A stretch of DNA of 64,000 bases from [Clostridium] symbiosum (GTDB taxonomy: Bacteria > Bacillota > Clostridia > Lachnospirales > Lachnospiraceae): the NCBI GenBank assembly GCA_036419695.1, contig CP143946.1, positions 124,001-188,000 of the forward strand. Direction: 5' to 3'. The position numbers and the translations under genes were made by a program. This document shows positions 7,536 to 16,097 of the stretch, in pieces. The notes beneath the pieces were generated by a model, which made no database searches, had not been told where the DNA came from, and saw nothing but the letters and a program-made list of their open reading frames with translations. Positions within the stretch are counted from its first letter, which is position 1, and each line of letters begins with the position of its first letter.

Positions 7536-9620
7536 TCAACTTACCCAGATTGGACTTGACCAGGCAATGGCCTTATCTTTCTGGTATACTCGAACGTAAT
7601 AGTAAAGCCATCCGGCTTCGGGCAGGTTCCCATCCTGCCAGCTGAATTCGATTTCTCTTCCACTCCCTTCTTTTCTGTAAACGGTATGTCCCATTGAAAT
7701 AATCTCAACGGATTCGATGTCGGCGGTTCCTGTCACCCGGACCGACAGAGTGCGGACCGGATTTTCCGACAGGCTGATTTCCTGCCCCATCATGGCTCCG
7801 TTTACCGTAAAATCAAGAATAATGCGCTCACCCGTCGTGGCGTAGACTCTCCGGTTCCACAACGCGTCAAACAGGCTGTGCCGGTCGAGACGGTCCGCCA
7901 TGATGCAGGTCAGTCCTCCCCGGTAGCTCATCAGTTCGGATGAGAATACCCAGTGGGAATAGCCGGGATTACCCGCATGCGTATCGCTGCCGGCCACAAA
8001 GCCGAGGCGGTAGCCCTTGCCGAGGGCATATTGGACGGAGTGGTTTTCATAGACGGAACCGCCGATGATCGGCCGCTCACATCCTTCCCCTTCCGAGCTG
8101 CCCCAGCAGGAATAGATTTCCACCAGACGCTGAATTTCCTCATCGTGGATTTCAAAACTTCCCAGCATCACCTTCTTGGCGGTGTGATGCGGAACCGTGA
8201 TTGCCCTGACATTCTGGTTCTTAAGCTGGGCCCAGAGTTCCTCCGGGCAGTAGCTCCCTTCGTCGACACAGCGGCGGATTGGCTCGTCATATGACTCATA
8301 GTAGACATTGCGGTCGCCTCCGAATTCCGGATTGGGGGCATCGTTATGATACTCATAGCCCAGAATCGGGACAAAGCGTCCTTCCTCATAAAATGCCTTA
8401 TTAATATCCTGAATCTCTTTCCACTGTGCGTCCGTCATGTAGCAGCTCAGAGACAGATGGGCGGTTTTGTTGTTATTTGTGTATCTGCCGGAATCAGGGT
8501 CGGTCAGCGCACAGAAATCAACGGCCGCCGCTTCTCTGGCATATTCATAATAGGAGCGGCCGCTTCCGCGGCCCCACTGGATCCCGGTGTGTCCGTGCAT
8601 GTCACCCCAGAAATGACGGAGCGGCCTGCTTTCCGGCTCATTCGTTTGTCCATCGGCCTGAGCATTTGCCGGTCTGTCAGCCTGTCCGTCCGCGGGCTCA
8701 TTTGCCGGGTCACCTGACAGTCCGCTTACCTGACAGTTACCTGCCTGTACAGAACAGATCCCGGGATTACTCTCTCCCAACAGGTTCCCATCCCGGTTTT
8801 CCGCGTATACCCTCAGGGGGCCTTTTCTACCAGGAGTAAATTTTATCTTTTTAATACCGCAGTCATCTGGTTCAAATTCCCCTTCATAAATAACCGTATC
8901 TTCCAGTCGGCATCTCAGCTCTCCGGTATGGTGCTCGGCCAGGTTGCGGTATGAATCAATGGCTGCGACGGTACACTCGGCCTCGATTCCCGCCTGCAGG
9001 TCGGATGGGATGTACACCTCAAAAAAGGAGGCCGCTTCGGGATGTACCATTACGGTGGGAGGATCCGAGGTCAGATAATAGCCGCTGTAGGGAGCTTCCA
9101 GCGTTCCTCTCTGGTCGGTTGCCACATCAAACTGGACCGGTCCGGTGGTGCGGCAGTACCGGGCGGCGGCCTGAGGGGAGTAGGAGGTGTCGCCGTAGGT
9201 GAGAACCACCTGATCCCCTTTTGTCAGTGCATGGCCCAGCACCCTGACCCAGACATGGGATCCGACGTGTTCGGAGACATTCTCCGTCTTGGAGCGGTCG
9301 GGACCCCGTTTCCACCAGTCGTTTTCCACGATAAAGGTTTTCACCGAAGCATTCTTCCGCGATACGGCAGCCGTGGTGTAGCCCGGATAGATGGGCATGG
9401 CAATCTGGGGCTTTGTAAAGCCGAACGGAATGGTAAAGCGCAGCACACCGCCGATATAGATCGTCTCATCCCCTACCGTATAGGTTACGGTAAAGGTTCC
9501 GCTCCCGCCGACGGTGATCTCCTCCGGTTCCACCCGGACGGTTCCGTTATTTTCCTTCACCTGCTCCATGTTGTTTCTCATAATTTGAACTTCATTAAAA
9601 TACTTCAGTCTTCTGGCCAT
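7536..9620 (-). CDS. PHP-domain metallohydrolase (DUF3604 / CehA-McbA-like)
   Basis: A 694-residue protein. The N-terminal half (about 1-300) reads as beta-sandwich-like modules; then comes a low-complexity linker rich in Pro, Ala, Asp, Gly and Gln (about 305-335), then a PHP phosphoesterase-type domain starting HFWGDMHGHTG with HxH at H342/H344, followed by DFCALTDPDSG, PHHTAKKV and GSDTHAGN, all typical metal-binding PHP blocks. The C-terminal end returns to a beta-rich segment. No signal peptide is seen. I chose the ATG at 9620 because AAGGAGG precedes it; the GTG at 9656 overlaps the upstream stop. Probably hydrolyses an ester or amide; the substrate is unknown. Cotranscribed with the amidohydrolase upstream. 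Confidence 0.72.
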   Translation of the reverse strand: MARRLKYFNEVQIMRNNMEQVKENNGTVRVEPEEITVGGSGTFTVTYTVGDETIYIGGVLRFTIPFGFTKPQIAMPIYPGYTTAAVSRKNASVKTFIVENDWWKRGPDRSKTENVSEHVGSHVWVRVLGHALTKGDQVVLTYGDTSYSPQAAARYCRTTGPVQFDVATDQRGTLEAPYSGYYLTSDPPTVMVHPEAASFFEVYIPSDLQAGIEAECTVAAIDSYRNLAEHHTGELRCRLEDTVIYEGEFEPDDCGIKKIKFTPGRKGPLRVYAENRDGNLLGESNPGICSVQAGNCQVSGLSGDPANEPADGQADRPANAQADGQTNEPESRPLRHFWGDMHGHTGIQWGRGSGRSYYEYAREAAAVDFCALTDPDSGRYTNNNKTAHLSLSCYMTDAQWKEIQDINKAFYEEGRFVPILGYEYHNDAPNPEFGGDRNVYYESYDEPIRRCVDEGSYCPEELWAQLKNQNVRAITVPHHTAKKVMLGSFEIHDEEIQRLVEIYSCWGSSEGEGCERPIIGGSVYENHSVQYALGKGYRLGFVAGSDTHAGNPGYSHWVFSSELMSYRGGLTCIMADRLDRHSLFDALWNRRVYATTGERIILDFTVNGAMMGQEISLSENPVRTLSVRVTGTADIESVEIISMGHTVYRKEGSGREIEFSWQDGNLPEAGWLYYYVRVYQKDKAIAWSSPIWVS

Positions 9621-9652
9621 CCTTTTTCCTCCTTGTAGTTTCTGACGGTCAT

Positions 9653-10840
9653 TCACCCGGGTAACCCGCCGCCCAGATAATCCACCGCGATCTGCGTACA
9701 GAGGGCGGTTCCGTTCTTAAGAATACGTTCATCCACCATAAAACGGCTGCTGTAGTTATTTTCCGTGTATCCGAGCCGTTTATTGGCGCATCCTATATTG
9801 ATATAAAGGCCCGGAATGTGTTCCGTCAGACAGGCGAAGTCCTCGCTGGCCATCACCGGGGGCACGTCTTTTCTGATCTCACCGCCAAAAAGTTTGTGAA
9901 GCGCCTTATCGGCAATGACGCTCAGTTCGGGAGAATTATACAGAGGAGGCAGCATGTACTGATAAGAAAGTTTTGCCTCGCAGCCCAGGGCCTTGGCGGT
10001 GTCCGTCACTATTTTTTCCAACGTTTTTTCAAGCTGTTTCCTCCTCTCGGCGGAGTGCATCCGGACCGTGCCTTCCATTTTTACCTTACCGGCGATGATA
10101 TTGCGCTGTGTCCCGCCGTGAATTGTGCCGATATTGATGACGAGGGGGTTCAGAGGATCGTTATCCCTGGAGACGCAGGCCTGAAGGCCGTTTATAATGG
10201 CCGCTGCGGCAACAATGGCGTCCTTTCCGGTATGAGGGAGGCTCCCGTGCGCGGCAAGGCCCGTTACCTCAATATCAAACTTGTCGGCGCTGGCCATTCT
10301 GTATCCAGGGGCAATATCGATAAACGGAGCCTCCAGCCCGCCGTATACATGGGCGGCACAGATGGCATCCACATCCTGCAGAAATCCGCGCCTGATATAT
10401 TCCTGGGAGGCGCGGGCGCTCTCCTCGGCGGCCTGGAAAAAGAGCTTTACATGGCCTGCCAGTGAATCTTCAAGTCCCTTTAAGAGCTTTGCGGCTCCGA
10501 GCAGCATTGCGATGTGGCAGTCACGTCCGCAGGCGTGCATCATGCCGGTATTCTCGCTTGCAAAATCGAGGCCGGTCTTCTCCTGCACGGATACACCGTC
10601 TATATCTGCCCGGAGCAGAATGGTTCTAGCGTCTTTACCGGCGTTTTTGCCGTGAATATAGGCATAAACGCCCGAGATATCGTCAAACCGGATCGGTTCC
10701 AGGCCGATCTCTTTCAGCTGTTTTTCAATTGCCAGTGTTGTCTTCACCTCTTCCCAGGCCGGTTCGGGAAAACGGTGAAAATACCGGCGCTGTCCGATGA
10801 TATAGTTTTCTGCCTCAGAAGCCAGATTCAGGATATCCAT
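9653..10840 (-). CDS. M20D-type amidohydrolase with altered metal ligands
   Basis: N-acyl-amino-acid/IAA-amino-acid type amidohydrolase, 395 aa, normal length. The fold is clear: HRFPEPAWEE at the N-terminus, LLRADIDGVSVQEKTG, QAAEE (Glu139/140) and AHVYG (His164). However, the usual CGHDxH metal motif reads CGRDCH, so Arg106 replaces a metal His, and the last metal His (normally in an HSxxF motif) is Tyr363 in NYSSRF. These changes could mean altered metal use or lost hydrolytic activity. First gene of a minus-strand unit with the PHP protein and NhaC, divergent from a LysR regulator 196 bases away. Confidence 0.85.
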   Translation of the reverse strand: MDILNLASEAENYIIGQRRYFHRFPEPAWEEVKTTLAIEKQLKEIGLEPIRFDDISGVYAYIHGKNAGKDARTILLRADIDGVSVQEKTGLDFASENTGMMHACGRDCHIAMLLGAAKLLKGLEDSLAGHVKLFFQAAEESARASQEYIRRGFLQDVDAICAAHVYGGLEAPFIDIAPGYRMASADKFDIEVTGLAAHGSLPHTGKDAIVAAAAIINGLQACVSRDNDPLNPLVINIGTIHGGTQRNIIAGKVKMEGTVRMHSAERRKQLEKTLEKIVTDTAKALGCEAKLSYQYMLPPLYNSPELSVIADKALHKLFGGEIRKDVPPVMASEDFACLTEHIPGLYINIGCANKRLGYTENNYSSRFMVDERILKNGTALCTQIAVDYLGGGLPG

Positions 10841-10916
10841 AAGTGTCTCCTTCCCGAAGGTGTTGAATTATGGAAATATTGTATATCTTGACGGACTATA
10901 TGTAAAATAATATAAA

Positions 10917-10946
10917 AGTATACAGACTATATGGAATCTGTATACT
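10917..10946. promoter_or_regulatory. Candidate LysR operator between divergent genes
   Basis: Perfect 10-bp inverted repeat, AGTATACAGA and TCTGTATACT, separated by 10 bases. It sits in the gap between the M20D amidohydrolase (minus) and the LysR gene (plus), the usual place for a LysR box controlling both. Binding is inferred. Confidence 0.6.
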
Positions 10947-11036
10947 AATTTGGTAAGGAAATATGATAGAATCAGGATATGCATCTAACAGTATGGGGAC
11001 CGGCATTTAGAAAGCCTGAAGGATCGGGGAGATTTT

Positions 11037-12032
11037 ATGACTTTGAGACACATTAAGATTTTCATAGCGGTCTGCGACACCGGAAGCACGACTGCGGCGG
11101 CCAGGGAACTTTATATTGCGCAGCCTGCGGTGAGTTTCGCCGTCGCGGAGCTGGAACATTATTATGGACAAAAATTATTTGACCGCATTTCCAACCGGCT
11201 CAGGATTACGGAGGCGGGACGGCGCTTTCTGGAATATTCGAGACAGATTGTGATTCTCTTTGATGAAATGGAGTTTGAAATTAAGAATTGGGACTGCCTT
11301 GGCTCCTTAAGAATCGGAAGTAATGTAACAATCGGCAACAGCTTCCTGCCCCAATGCGTGAAGGCCTTTAAGGAAATATATCCCGACATTGAGATTGAGG
11401 TAATTGTTGACAATTCCGCGAAGATTGAACAGCTTATCTTAAACAGCAAACTGGATTTTGCCCTCATTGAAGGGCCGGTGTACAACCATTTTATTAAAAG
11501 TGAGCTTTTCATGGATAATTCCCTTGTCTTTATCTGTGCGGCGGAGCATCCGTGGGCCGGGCAGGCGGTGGAAATGGAACGGCTGGCCGACTGCAGTTTT
11601 ATAGTGAGGGAAAAGGATTCCTTTGAACGCAAGCTCCTGAACGATCTTCTTCAGATGAATAAGATACAGTTTCACACGGCATGGCAGAGCGTAAGTTACC
11701 AGGCGATTCTGAAGGCGGTCGAAAAGAACCTGGGAATCGCGGCCATCTCCTATCAGGCGGCAAAAGAATACCTTAAGTCGGGGAAAGTCATGCAGTTTTA
11801 TGTAAGCGGGGTCAACCTGAAACGGGAATTTTATATCGTTTATCATCAGAATAAATTTTTGAACAAACCGGCAAAAGATTTTATGGAACTGTGCTTTAAA
11901 ATGAAAGAACTGGATCAGGCAGGGGAACAGGCGGCCGGCGGCGTGGATCCGAACGGGGCGGTTAAGGCGGAAGAGGCCGGAGTGGAGCAGAAGAAGGACA
12001 GCCGGCAGAAAAAGAAAAATCCTCCGCATTAG
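11037..12032 (+). CDS. LysR family transcriptional regulator
   Basis: LysR-type regulator, 331 aa. Residues 1-60 form the winged helix-turn-helix: LRHIKIFIAVCDTGSTTAAA followed by REL and QPAVSFAVAELE. The effector domain runs from about 88 (LRIGSNVTIGNSFLP) to 295. The last 35 residues are an unusual hydrophilic Glu/Lys/Gly-rich tail not expected in the family. Divergent from the M20D/PHP/NhaC unit, so it is probably the activator of those genes in response to a related small acid (inference). The tail end overlaps the hairpin that may terminate transcription. Confidence 0.92.
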   Translation: MTLRHIKIFIAVCDTGSTTAAARELYIAQPAVSFAVAELEHYYGQKLFDRISNRLRITEAGRRFLEYSRQIVILFDEMEFEIKNWDCLGSLRIGSNVTIGNSFLPQCVKAFKEIYPDIEIEVIVDNSAKIEQLILNSKLDFALIEGPVYNHFIKSELFMDNSLVFICAAEHPWAGQAVEMERLADCSFIVREKDSFERKLLNDLLQMNKIQFHTAWQSVSYQAILKAVEKNLGIAAISYQAAKEYLKSGKVMQFYVSGVNLKREFYIVYHQNKFLNKPAKDFMELCFKMKELDQAGEQAAGGVDPNGAVKAEEAGVEQKKDSRQKKKNPPH

Positions 12033-12052
12033 CCGTGACTGAATACGGAGGA
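12020..12052 (+). terminator. Hairpin at end of LysR gene
   Basis: Seven-base arms TCCTCCG and CGGAGGA enclose a 19-base loop, followed by a short T-containing stretch and then a family B repeat. Weak as a terminator on its own. Confidence 0.4.
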
Positions 12053-12054
12053 CT

Positions 12055-12101
12055 TTATTGAGTGGCAATGAGAAGTTCGCGAAGCGTACTTTTCGTTGTT
12101 A
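12055..12101 (+). repeat. Family B short repeat, copy B1
   Basis: Conserved segment of about 47 bases beginning TTATTGAGTGGCAATG, with an internal hairpin around TTCGCGAAGCG. It lies between convergent genes, immediately after the LysR terminator hairpin. Near-identical copies occur at 29626-29672 and, inverted, at 50653-50698. Confidence 0.8.
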
Positions 12102-12114
12102 TATTGATACGGTT

Positions 12115-12735
12115 TTAAACAATCACTTTCTCGAAATCGGATGCAGGATGCTTACAGATCGGACAAACAAAGTCGGCCGGAAGCTCTTCACCCTCATACT
12201 CATATCCGCAGATCCGGCAGCGCCAGATGGTCTTTCCTGTCTTTACAGCAGGTGCGGCTGGTTTTGGTTTAATATTACTCTGATAGAAGTTATAGGTGGT
12301 GGAAGGAACTTCACTGAGAACGTCCATGTCATCGACAGCGGCGATAAACAGTGTGTGGCTTCCAAGGTCCATGGTGTTTTCCACGGTGGCGGAAATAAAT
12401 CCGTTGGTGCCTTCAGTCACATAATAGATTCCATTCTCACTGCGTTTTACCTGATCATAACCTTCAAACTTGTTCACATCTTTTCCGGACTGGAATCCGA
12501 ATCTCTGGAATGTGGAAAATTTAGCTTCCTCACTTAATATGGAAACGTTGAATTTCCCGGTTGCTTTGATCATGTCATGTGTATAGTTGGCTTTATTTAC
12601 AGCAATGCTGATTCGGTTGGGAACAGCCGTTACCTGGCCTGCCGTATTAATAATACATCCATTGTCTTTCTCATCCTGTCTGGCCGTCAGTACAAACAGG
12701 CCATAAGTCAGTTTAAACATTGTCTTATCGTTCAT
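12115..12735 (-). CDS. Flavin reductase-rubredoxin fusion (Hrb-like)
   Basis: Two-domain redox protein, 206 aa. Residues 1-150 are a flavin reductase-like FMN-binding domain (YGLFVLTARQ, FNVSILSEEA). After a Pro/Ala-rich linker, residues 171-206 form a rubredoxin with iron ligands C173, C176, C191 and C194 (CRICGYEYEG and CPICKHP). Such fusions, called high-molecular-weight rubredoxin, pass electrons from NAD(P)H to flavodiiron proteins that detoxify oxygen or nitric oxide in anaerobes. The ATG at 12735 has a good ribosome site (GGGAGAAG). No flavodiiron gene is in this window. Confidence 0.9.
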   Translation of the reverse strand: MNDKTMFKLTYGLFVLTARQDEKDNGCIINTAGQVTAVPNRISIAVNKANYTHDMIKATGKFNVSILSEEAKFSTFQRFGFQSGKDVNKFEGYDQVKRSENGIYYVTEGTNGFISATVENTMDLGSHTLFIAAVDDMDVLSEVPSTTYNFYQSNIKPKPAAPAVKTGKTIWRCRICGYEYEGEELPADFVCPICKHPASDFEKVIV

Positions 12736-12950
12736 TCTTACTTCTCCCTTCAAATATGATAATAGTTACTGAGTATAAATCCCGCGGGCTATGTCCGGTA
12801 ACATGTCGCTGGGTGCCCTGCCAAACGGCATCATTTAAAAAAATCCGTTCCTGCGATGCCGTATCACGTATCCCCATTATATCATGTATATGGAAGAAAA
12901 AGTATTATGAATCTATAAAATATTAAGGATTACAACCCTATACCAGCGTA

Positions 12951-13205
12951 TTAGCGGCCGGCCTGTTCGGCTTTATACTGCTTTAACGCCCTGGCAAGCT
13001 GATCCGGACAGGAAGTAGGGCGGAATCCGCAGTTGATACCCTCTGTGCGGGCAATTACATCGTCGATATCCATGCCTTCTACAAGACGGGCCACGCCCTG
13101 GGTATTACCGGAACAGCCGCCGATAAAATGTACATTTTTAAGCTTGTTATTCTCCACATCGAAACTGATTTCACGGGAACAGACTCCCTGCGTTTTAAAC
13201 TTCAT
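12951..13205 (-). CDS. TSCPD domain protein (TIGR03905-like)
   Basis: Small protein of 84 aa whose whole length is a TSCPD domain, the module also found at the C-terminus of some ribonucleotide reductases. Signature seen: FIGGCSGNTQGVARLVEGM, then NCGFRPTSCPDQLARAL, with conserved cysteines. Biochemical role unknown; metal binding by the cysteines is plausible. The start has GGAGGTTAAT upstream. It stands alone on the minus strand. Confidence 0.85.
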   Translation of the reverse strand: MKFKTQGVCSREISFDVENNKLKNVHFIGGCSGNTQGVARLVEGMDIDDVIARTEGINCGFRPTSCPDQLARALKQYKAEQAGR

Positions 13206-13536
13206 AACTGATTAACCTCCATAATAATGTGTTTGCAGACTGTCAAAACAGACACAGCCATGTTCTGTAATACGCGTTGCTATCGCGCCTGATTTACGTT
13301 CTGAATCATGCAAAGCCGCATGAAATTATGTATATTACGATTATAACTAAGGCCTGGTTGCATTCTGCGGGCATGTTTCCATGTTTGAATGAAAACCCGG
13401 ATTGTGCAGCATGGAACGGTTTTGAATTCCGTTTCCCCGCATCAGTGTTACGGTTCGCCCCGTGTTCGGCCGCATGTTTTGCGGAATACATCCGTTGTGA
13501 ACGGTAACAATTGATTATAGCCCCGTGCTAAAGGAA
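13206..13536. other. Non-coding stretch upstream of mtnN promoter
   Basis: About 330 bases between two divergent transcription units. Short frames on both strands lack ribosome sites and have no recognisable sequence. Small local inverted repeats are present, for example GCCGCATG/TTTTGCGG near 13475, but nothing matches a riboswitch I know. Confidence 0.5.
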
Positions 13537-13565
13537 TTGTCAAGATTGTAAAAATACATTATAAT
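13537..13565 (+). promoter_or_regulatory. Sigma-A type promoter of mtnN
   Basis: TTGTCA and TATAAT separated by exactly 17 bases, about 105 bases before the mtnN start codon. Confidence 0.8.
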
Positions 13566-13670
13566 GATCAGATATGCGAAGGACAAGACGTCGGTGACAA
13601 AGCAGGCGCTTATATAATGAAGATTGTGGTACAGAGCCGGAGTAAATAAGAACGAGATGGAGGAATTGTA

Positions 13671-14363
13671 ATGTTTGGAATTATTGGCGCAATGAATGAG
13701 GAAGTTGCTAAAATTAAAGAAGAGATGACGGATGTCACGATCACAACCGTGGCCGGCATGGATTTTTATGAAGGAAAACTGAACGGGAAGGACGCGGTTG
13801 TGGTCCGCTCCGGTATCGGCAAAGTCAATGCTGGCATGTGCAGCCAGATTCTGGCCGACCGCTTCCATGTTGACGCGATTGTCAACACGGGGATTGCAGG
13901 TTCACTGAGGAACGAGATCAATATCGGTGATATTGTACTTTCCACCGATGCCGTGCAGCACGATATGGATGCCAGCGGCTTTGGTTATAAGAAGGGACAG
14001 ATTCCCAGAGTCGACACCTTTGCATTTAAGGCGGATGAGGGACTGATTGAACTGGCGCTTCAGTGCAACCGGGAAGTGAATCCCGATATTCAGACGTTTA
14101 AGGGCCGCGTTGTGAGCGGGGATCAGTTTATTTCAGATAAAGATAAGAAAAAATGGCTGATCGAGACATTTGACGCAAGCTGTACGGAGATGGAGGGAGC
14201 GGCCATCGCACAGGCGGCCTATCTGAATCAGATACCGTATCTTGTAATCAGGGCAATCTCCGATAAAGCCGACGACAGCGCCGGAATGGATTACCCCGTA
14301 TTCGAGGCGCAGGCAATCCGGCATTCGGTACGGCTCCTGCTGGAAATGGTGTCCAGAGCGTAG
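13671..14363 (+). CDS. mtnN: 5'-methylthioadenosine/S-adenosylhomocysteine nucleosidase
   Basis: Cleaves adenine from MTA, SAH and 5'-deoxyadenosine in the methyl cycle; makes S-ribosylhomocysteine for LuxS. 230 aa, full length. Family motifs: IIGAMNEEVAKI, VVRSGIGKVNA, NTGIAGS, the purine-site CTEMEGAAIAQ and catalytic Asp in RAISDKADD. GATGGAGG ribosome site 8 bases before the ATG and a clear sigma-A promoter further upstream. The next gene is 190 bases downstream and probably separately expressed. Confidence 0.95.
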   Translation: MFGIIGAMNEEVAKIKEEMTDVTITTVAGMDFYEGKLNGKDAVVVRSGIGKVNAGMCSQILADRFHVDAIVNTGIAGSLRNEINIGDIVLSTDAVQHDMDASGFGYKKGQIPRVDTFAFKADEGLIELALQCNREVNPDIQTFKGRVVSGDQFISDKDKKKWLIETFDASCTEMEGAAIAQAAYLNQIPYLVIRAISDKADDSAGMDYPVFEAQAIRHSVRLLLEMVSRA

Positions 14364-14552
14364 TTTAGCCCGTAAGATGCAGCGTTTTCCGGCCTTCTAT
14401 AAACGGGATAAGGCCTGGGTTTCTTAACTTAATAATCGAATTGTGGCTATATTTGACGATCGATTTATGCCATTCTCATCTTCCCAAACCAGGAACGGGC
14501 GGCTATAATAAATGTCATCTGGAACAATCTGGAGAAGAAAGGGGAGCTTTTT

Positions 14553-15575
14553 ATGCTGGAATTATTACAAACCGGAAAAGCATTGACCGTGCTTGCGGCG
14601 ATCGGAATTATAGGAATCGTCAGTAAATTAATCACACGGAGCCTCTACAAAAGATTATTAAAAGAAACTGATAACATGGCAATGACCAAGAACAAGAATC
14701 TGAAAGTACTGAAGCAGAAGTTGGAGAATGCGTACCGTTTAAATCAGAATATCGTCAATACCCAGGCGTATCTGGACAAGCAGCTGTATGGGTTTAAGTT
14801 TATGCACATTTCCCTGGAAACATGGAACAATCTGTCTTTACAGATGACGATCCTGGGCCTTTTGGCCGGTGGAGCCGGTTCCTTTATGTCCTACTGGTAC
14901 AGACTGGATTCCTACTATATTGTACTGTATGCGGCAATGGGTGCGCTGGGCGGCCTGTTACTTACATTTATGGACAGCAGTTTTAATATTACGGGAAAAC
15001 AGCAGAAGCTGGAGACGGTTTTACTGGAATATGTGGATAATTCCGTATTTGTGAGAGCAGCCAGAGATAACTCGGCCAGGGAGACGGCCGGACAGGTCCG
15101 TGCGGCTGCCACGGCGCAGAGCAGAGAACGGCTGACACGTGAAAATGAAATCAAAGACGGTCTGGTAAGAGAGGAAGAACCCCGCCAGCTGTCTCCGAGA
15201 AATATAAGAGGCAGGAACTCCAAGGCGGAGGAACTGCTCAGGACGGTGCGCAATATGAAAGATGATGATCTGCGCCCGGAGGAGGAAGAGAACTCCGCCG
15301 TGGACAAGCCCTCCGCATCCAGGGCCGACACCGTACCGTTACGCGGCAGAAACAGGGACAGTATGATGCGGGACAGCGATAATGAAGGTCCATCCAGAAA
15401 CCGGGAGAGCGACAATACCGTCCGCAGGGATATCGACTATCTGAAGCACAGCCTGGATCAGATAGCGGCGAGCAAGGAAAAAGATCGGGATGACAAGGAC
15501 TGGATGAAGAATCTGAATGGCGATGAGATGAAAATCATCGGGGAGATTATGCGCCAGTATTTTACCGGAGCTTAA
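14553..15575 (+). CDS. Membrane protein of unknown function
   Basis: Unrecognised 340-residue protein. Residues 5-30 are a hydrophobic helix (uncleaved signal anchor), 30-85 are charged and probably helical, two more transmembrane segments lie near 92-112 and 118-138, and the C-terminal 190 residues are a polar, Arg/Glu-rich, probably disordered cytoplasmic region with scattered RGRN-like stretches. A ribosome site (AAAGGGGAG) precedes the ATG. A bidirectional-looking terminator follows. The architecture suggests a membrane scaffold rather than an enzyme, but that is a guess. Confidence 0.7.
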   Translation: MLELLQTGKALTVLAAIGIIGIVSKLITRSLYKRLLKETDNMAMTKNKNLKVLKQKLENAYRLNQNIVNTQAYLDKQLYGFKFMHISLETWNNLSLQMTILGLLAGGAGSFMSYWYRLDSYYIVLYAAMGALGGLLLTFMDSSFNITGKQQKLETVLLEYVDNSVFVRAARDNSARETAGQVRAAATAQSRERLTRENEIKDGLVREEEPRQLSPRNIRGRNSKAEELLRTVRNMKDDDLRPEEEENSAVDKPSASRADTVPLRGRNRDSMMRDSDNEGPSRNRESDNTVRRDIDYLKHSLDQIAASKEKDRDDKDWMKNLNGDEMKIIGEIMRQYFTGA

Positions 15576-15711
15576 AACATAGAGTAAAATCATATAGAAA
15601 TAACCGGTTATGAGGCGGTTATAACAGGATTTGAATGGACAGGCAGGCGCGCTGCTGTTAAAAACTGAATATCGTGGATTAAATAATTACATAGTGTAAT
15701 TGATCATAGAT

Positions 15712-15749
15712 AAAAAGAGACATTGTTTGGGTGAACAATGCCTCTTTTT
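15712..15749 (+). terminator. Rho-independent terminator
   Basis: Arms starting AAAAAGAG and ending CTCTTTTT with CATTGTT/AACAATG continuing the stem (one mismatch) and a six-base loop. The A-rich left arm and T-rich right arm would act in both directions. Confidence 0.8.
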
Positions 15750-15832
15750 GCGTCTATTCTTTTTTTGCGTCTATTCTTTTTTTTGCGTCCGCTCTCATTT
15801 TTGCATCCATTCTTATTTTACGTCCATTTTCA
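15742..15832 (+). repeat. Imperfect tandem T-rich repeat
   Basis: Five degenerate units of 17-18 bases built on TTTTTGCGTCYATTCT, starting in the right arm of the preceding terminator. No reading frame of interest. Confidence 0.65.
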
Positions 15833-15978
15833 TCTCTATGCGTTCAGAGTTTCTATTAAATGGAACCGCCTTTAAACGGAGAACGGCCGGATAAAAAGAC
15901 AAAAAAACAGAAAAAGCATGTAAATATATGGAAAAATAATGATGTATACAGTTTACTTGCAATATTGAATGAAAGTAA

Positions 15979-16007
15979 TTGACAAATAAAAATGGAAATG
16001 TTAATAT
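15979..16007 (+). promoter_or_regulatory. Sigma-A type promoter of aminopeptidase operon
   Basis: Perfect TTGACA, 17-base spacer, then TAATAT; about 90 bases upstream of the proposed aminopeptidase start. Confidence 0.8.
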
Positions 16008-16097
16008 GCAAACATACACGTATGTATAATACGGAGCAGTGAGAAAATACGGTAGGTTTTTTGTCTGAACCTACGGGAGAAGAGAGGGGGAAGCATT

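Noticed and set aside
13277..13507. Small frames in the mtnN upstream region
   Set aside because: No ribosome site, poor composition, both strands open by chance.
15742..15832. Possible CRISPR-like array
   Set aside because: Units are contiguous and degenerate, with no unique spacers of even length and no cas genes.
15700..15894. 64-codon frame over the T-rich tandem repeat
   Set aside because: It translates a terminator and tandem repeat (Phe/Cys-rich), so it is not a likely protein.
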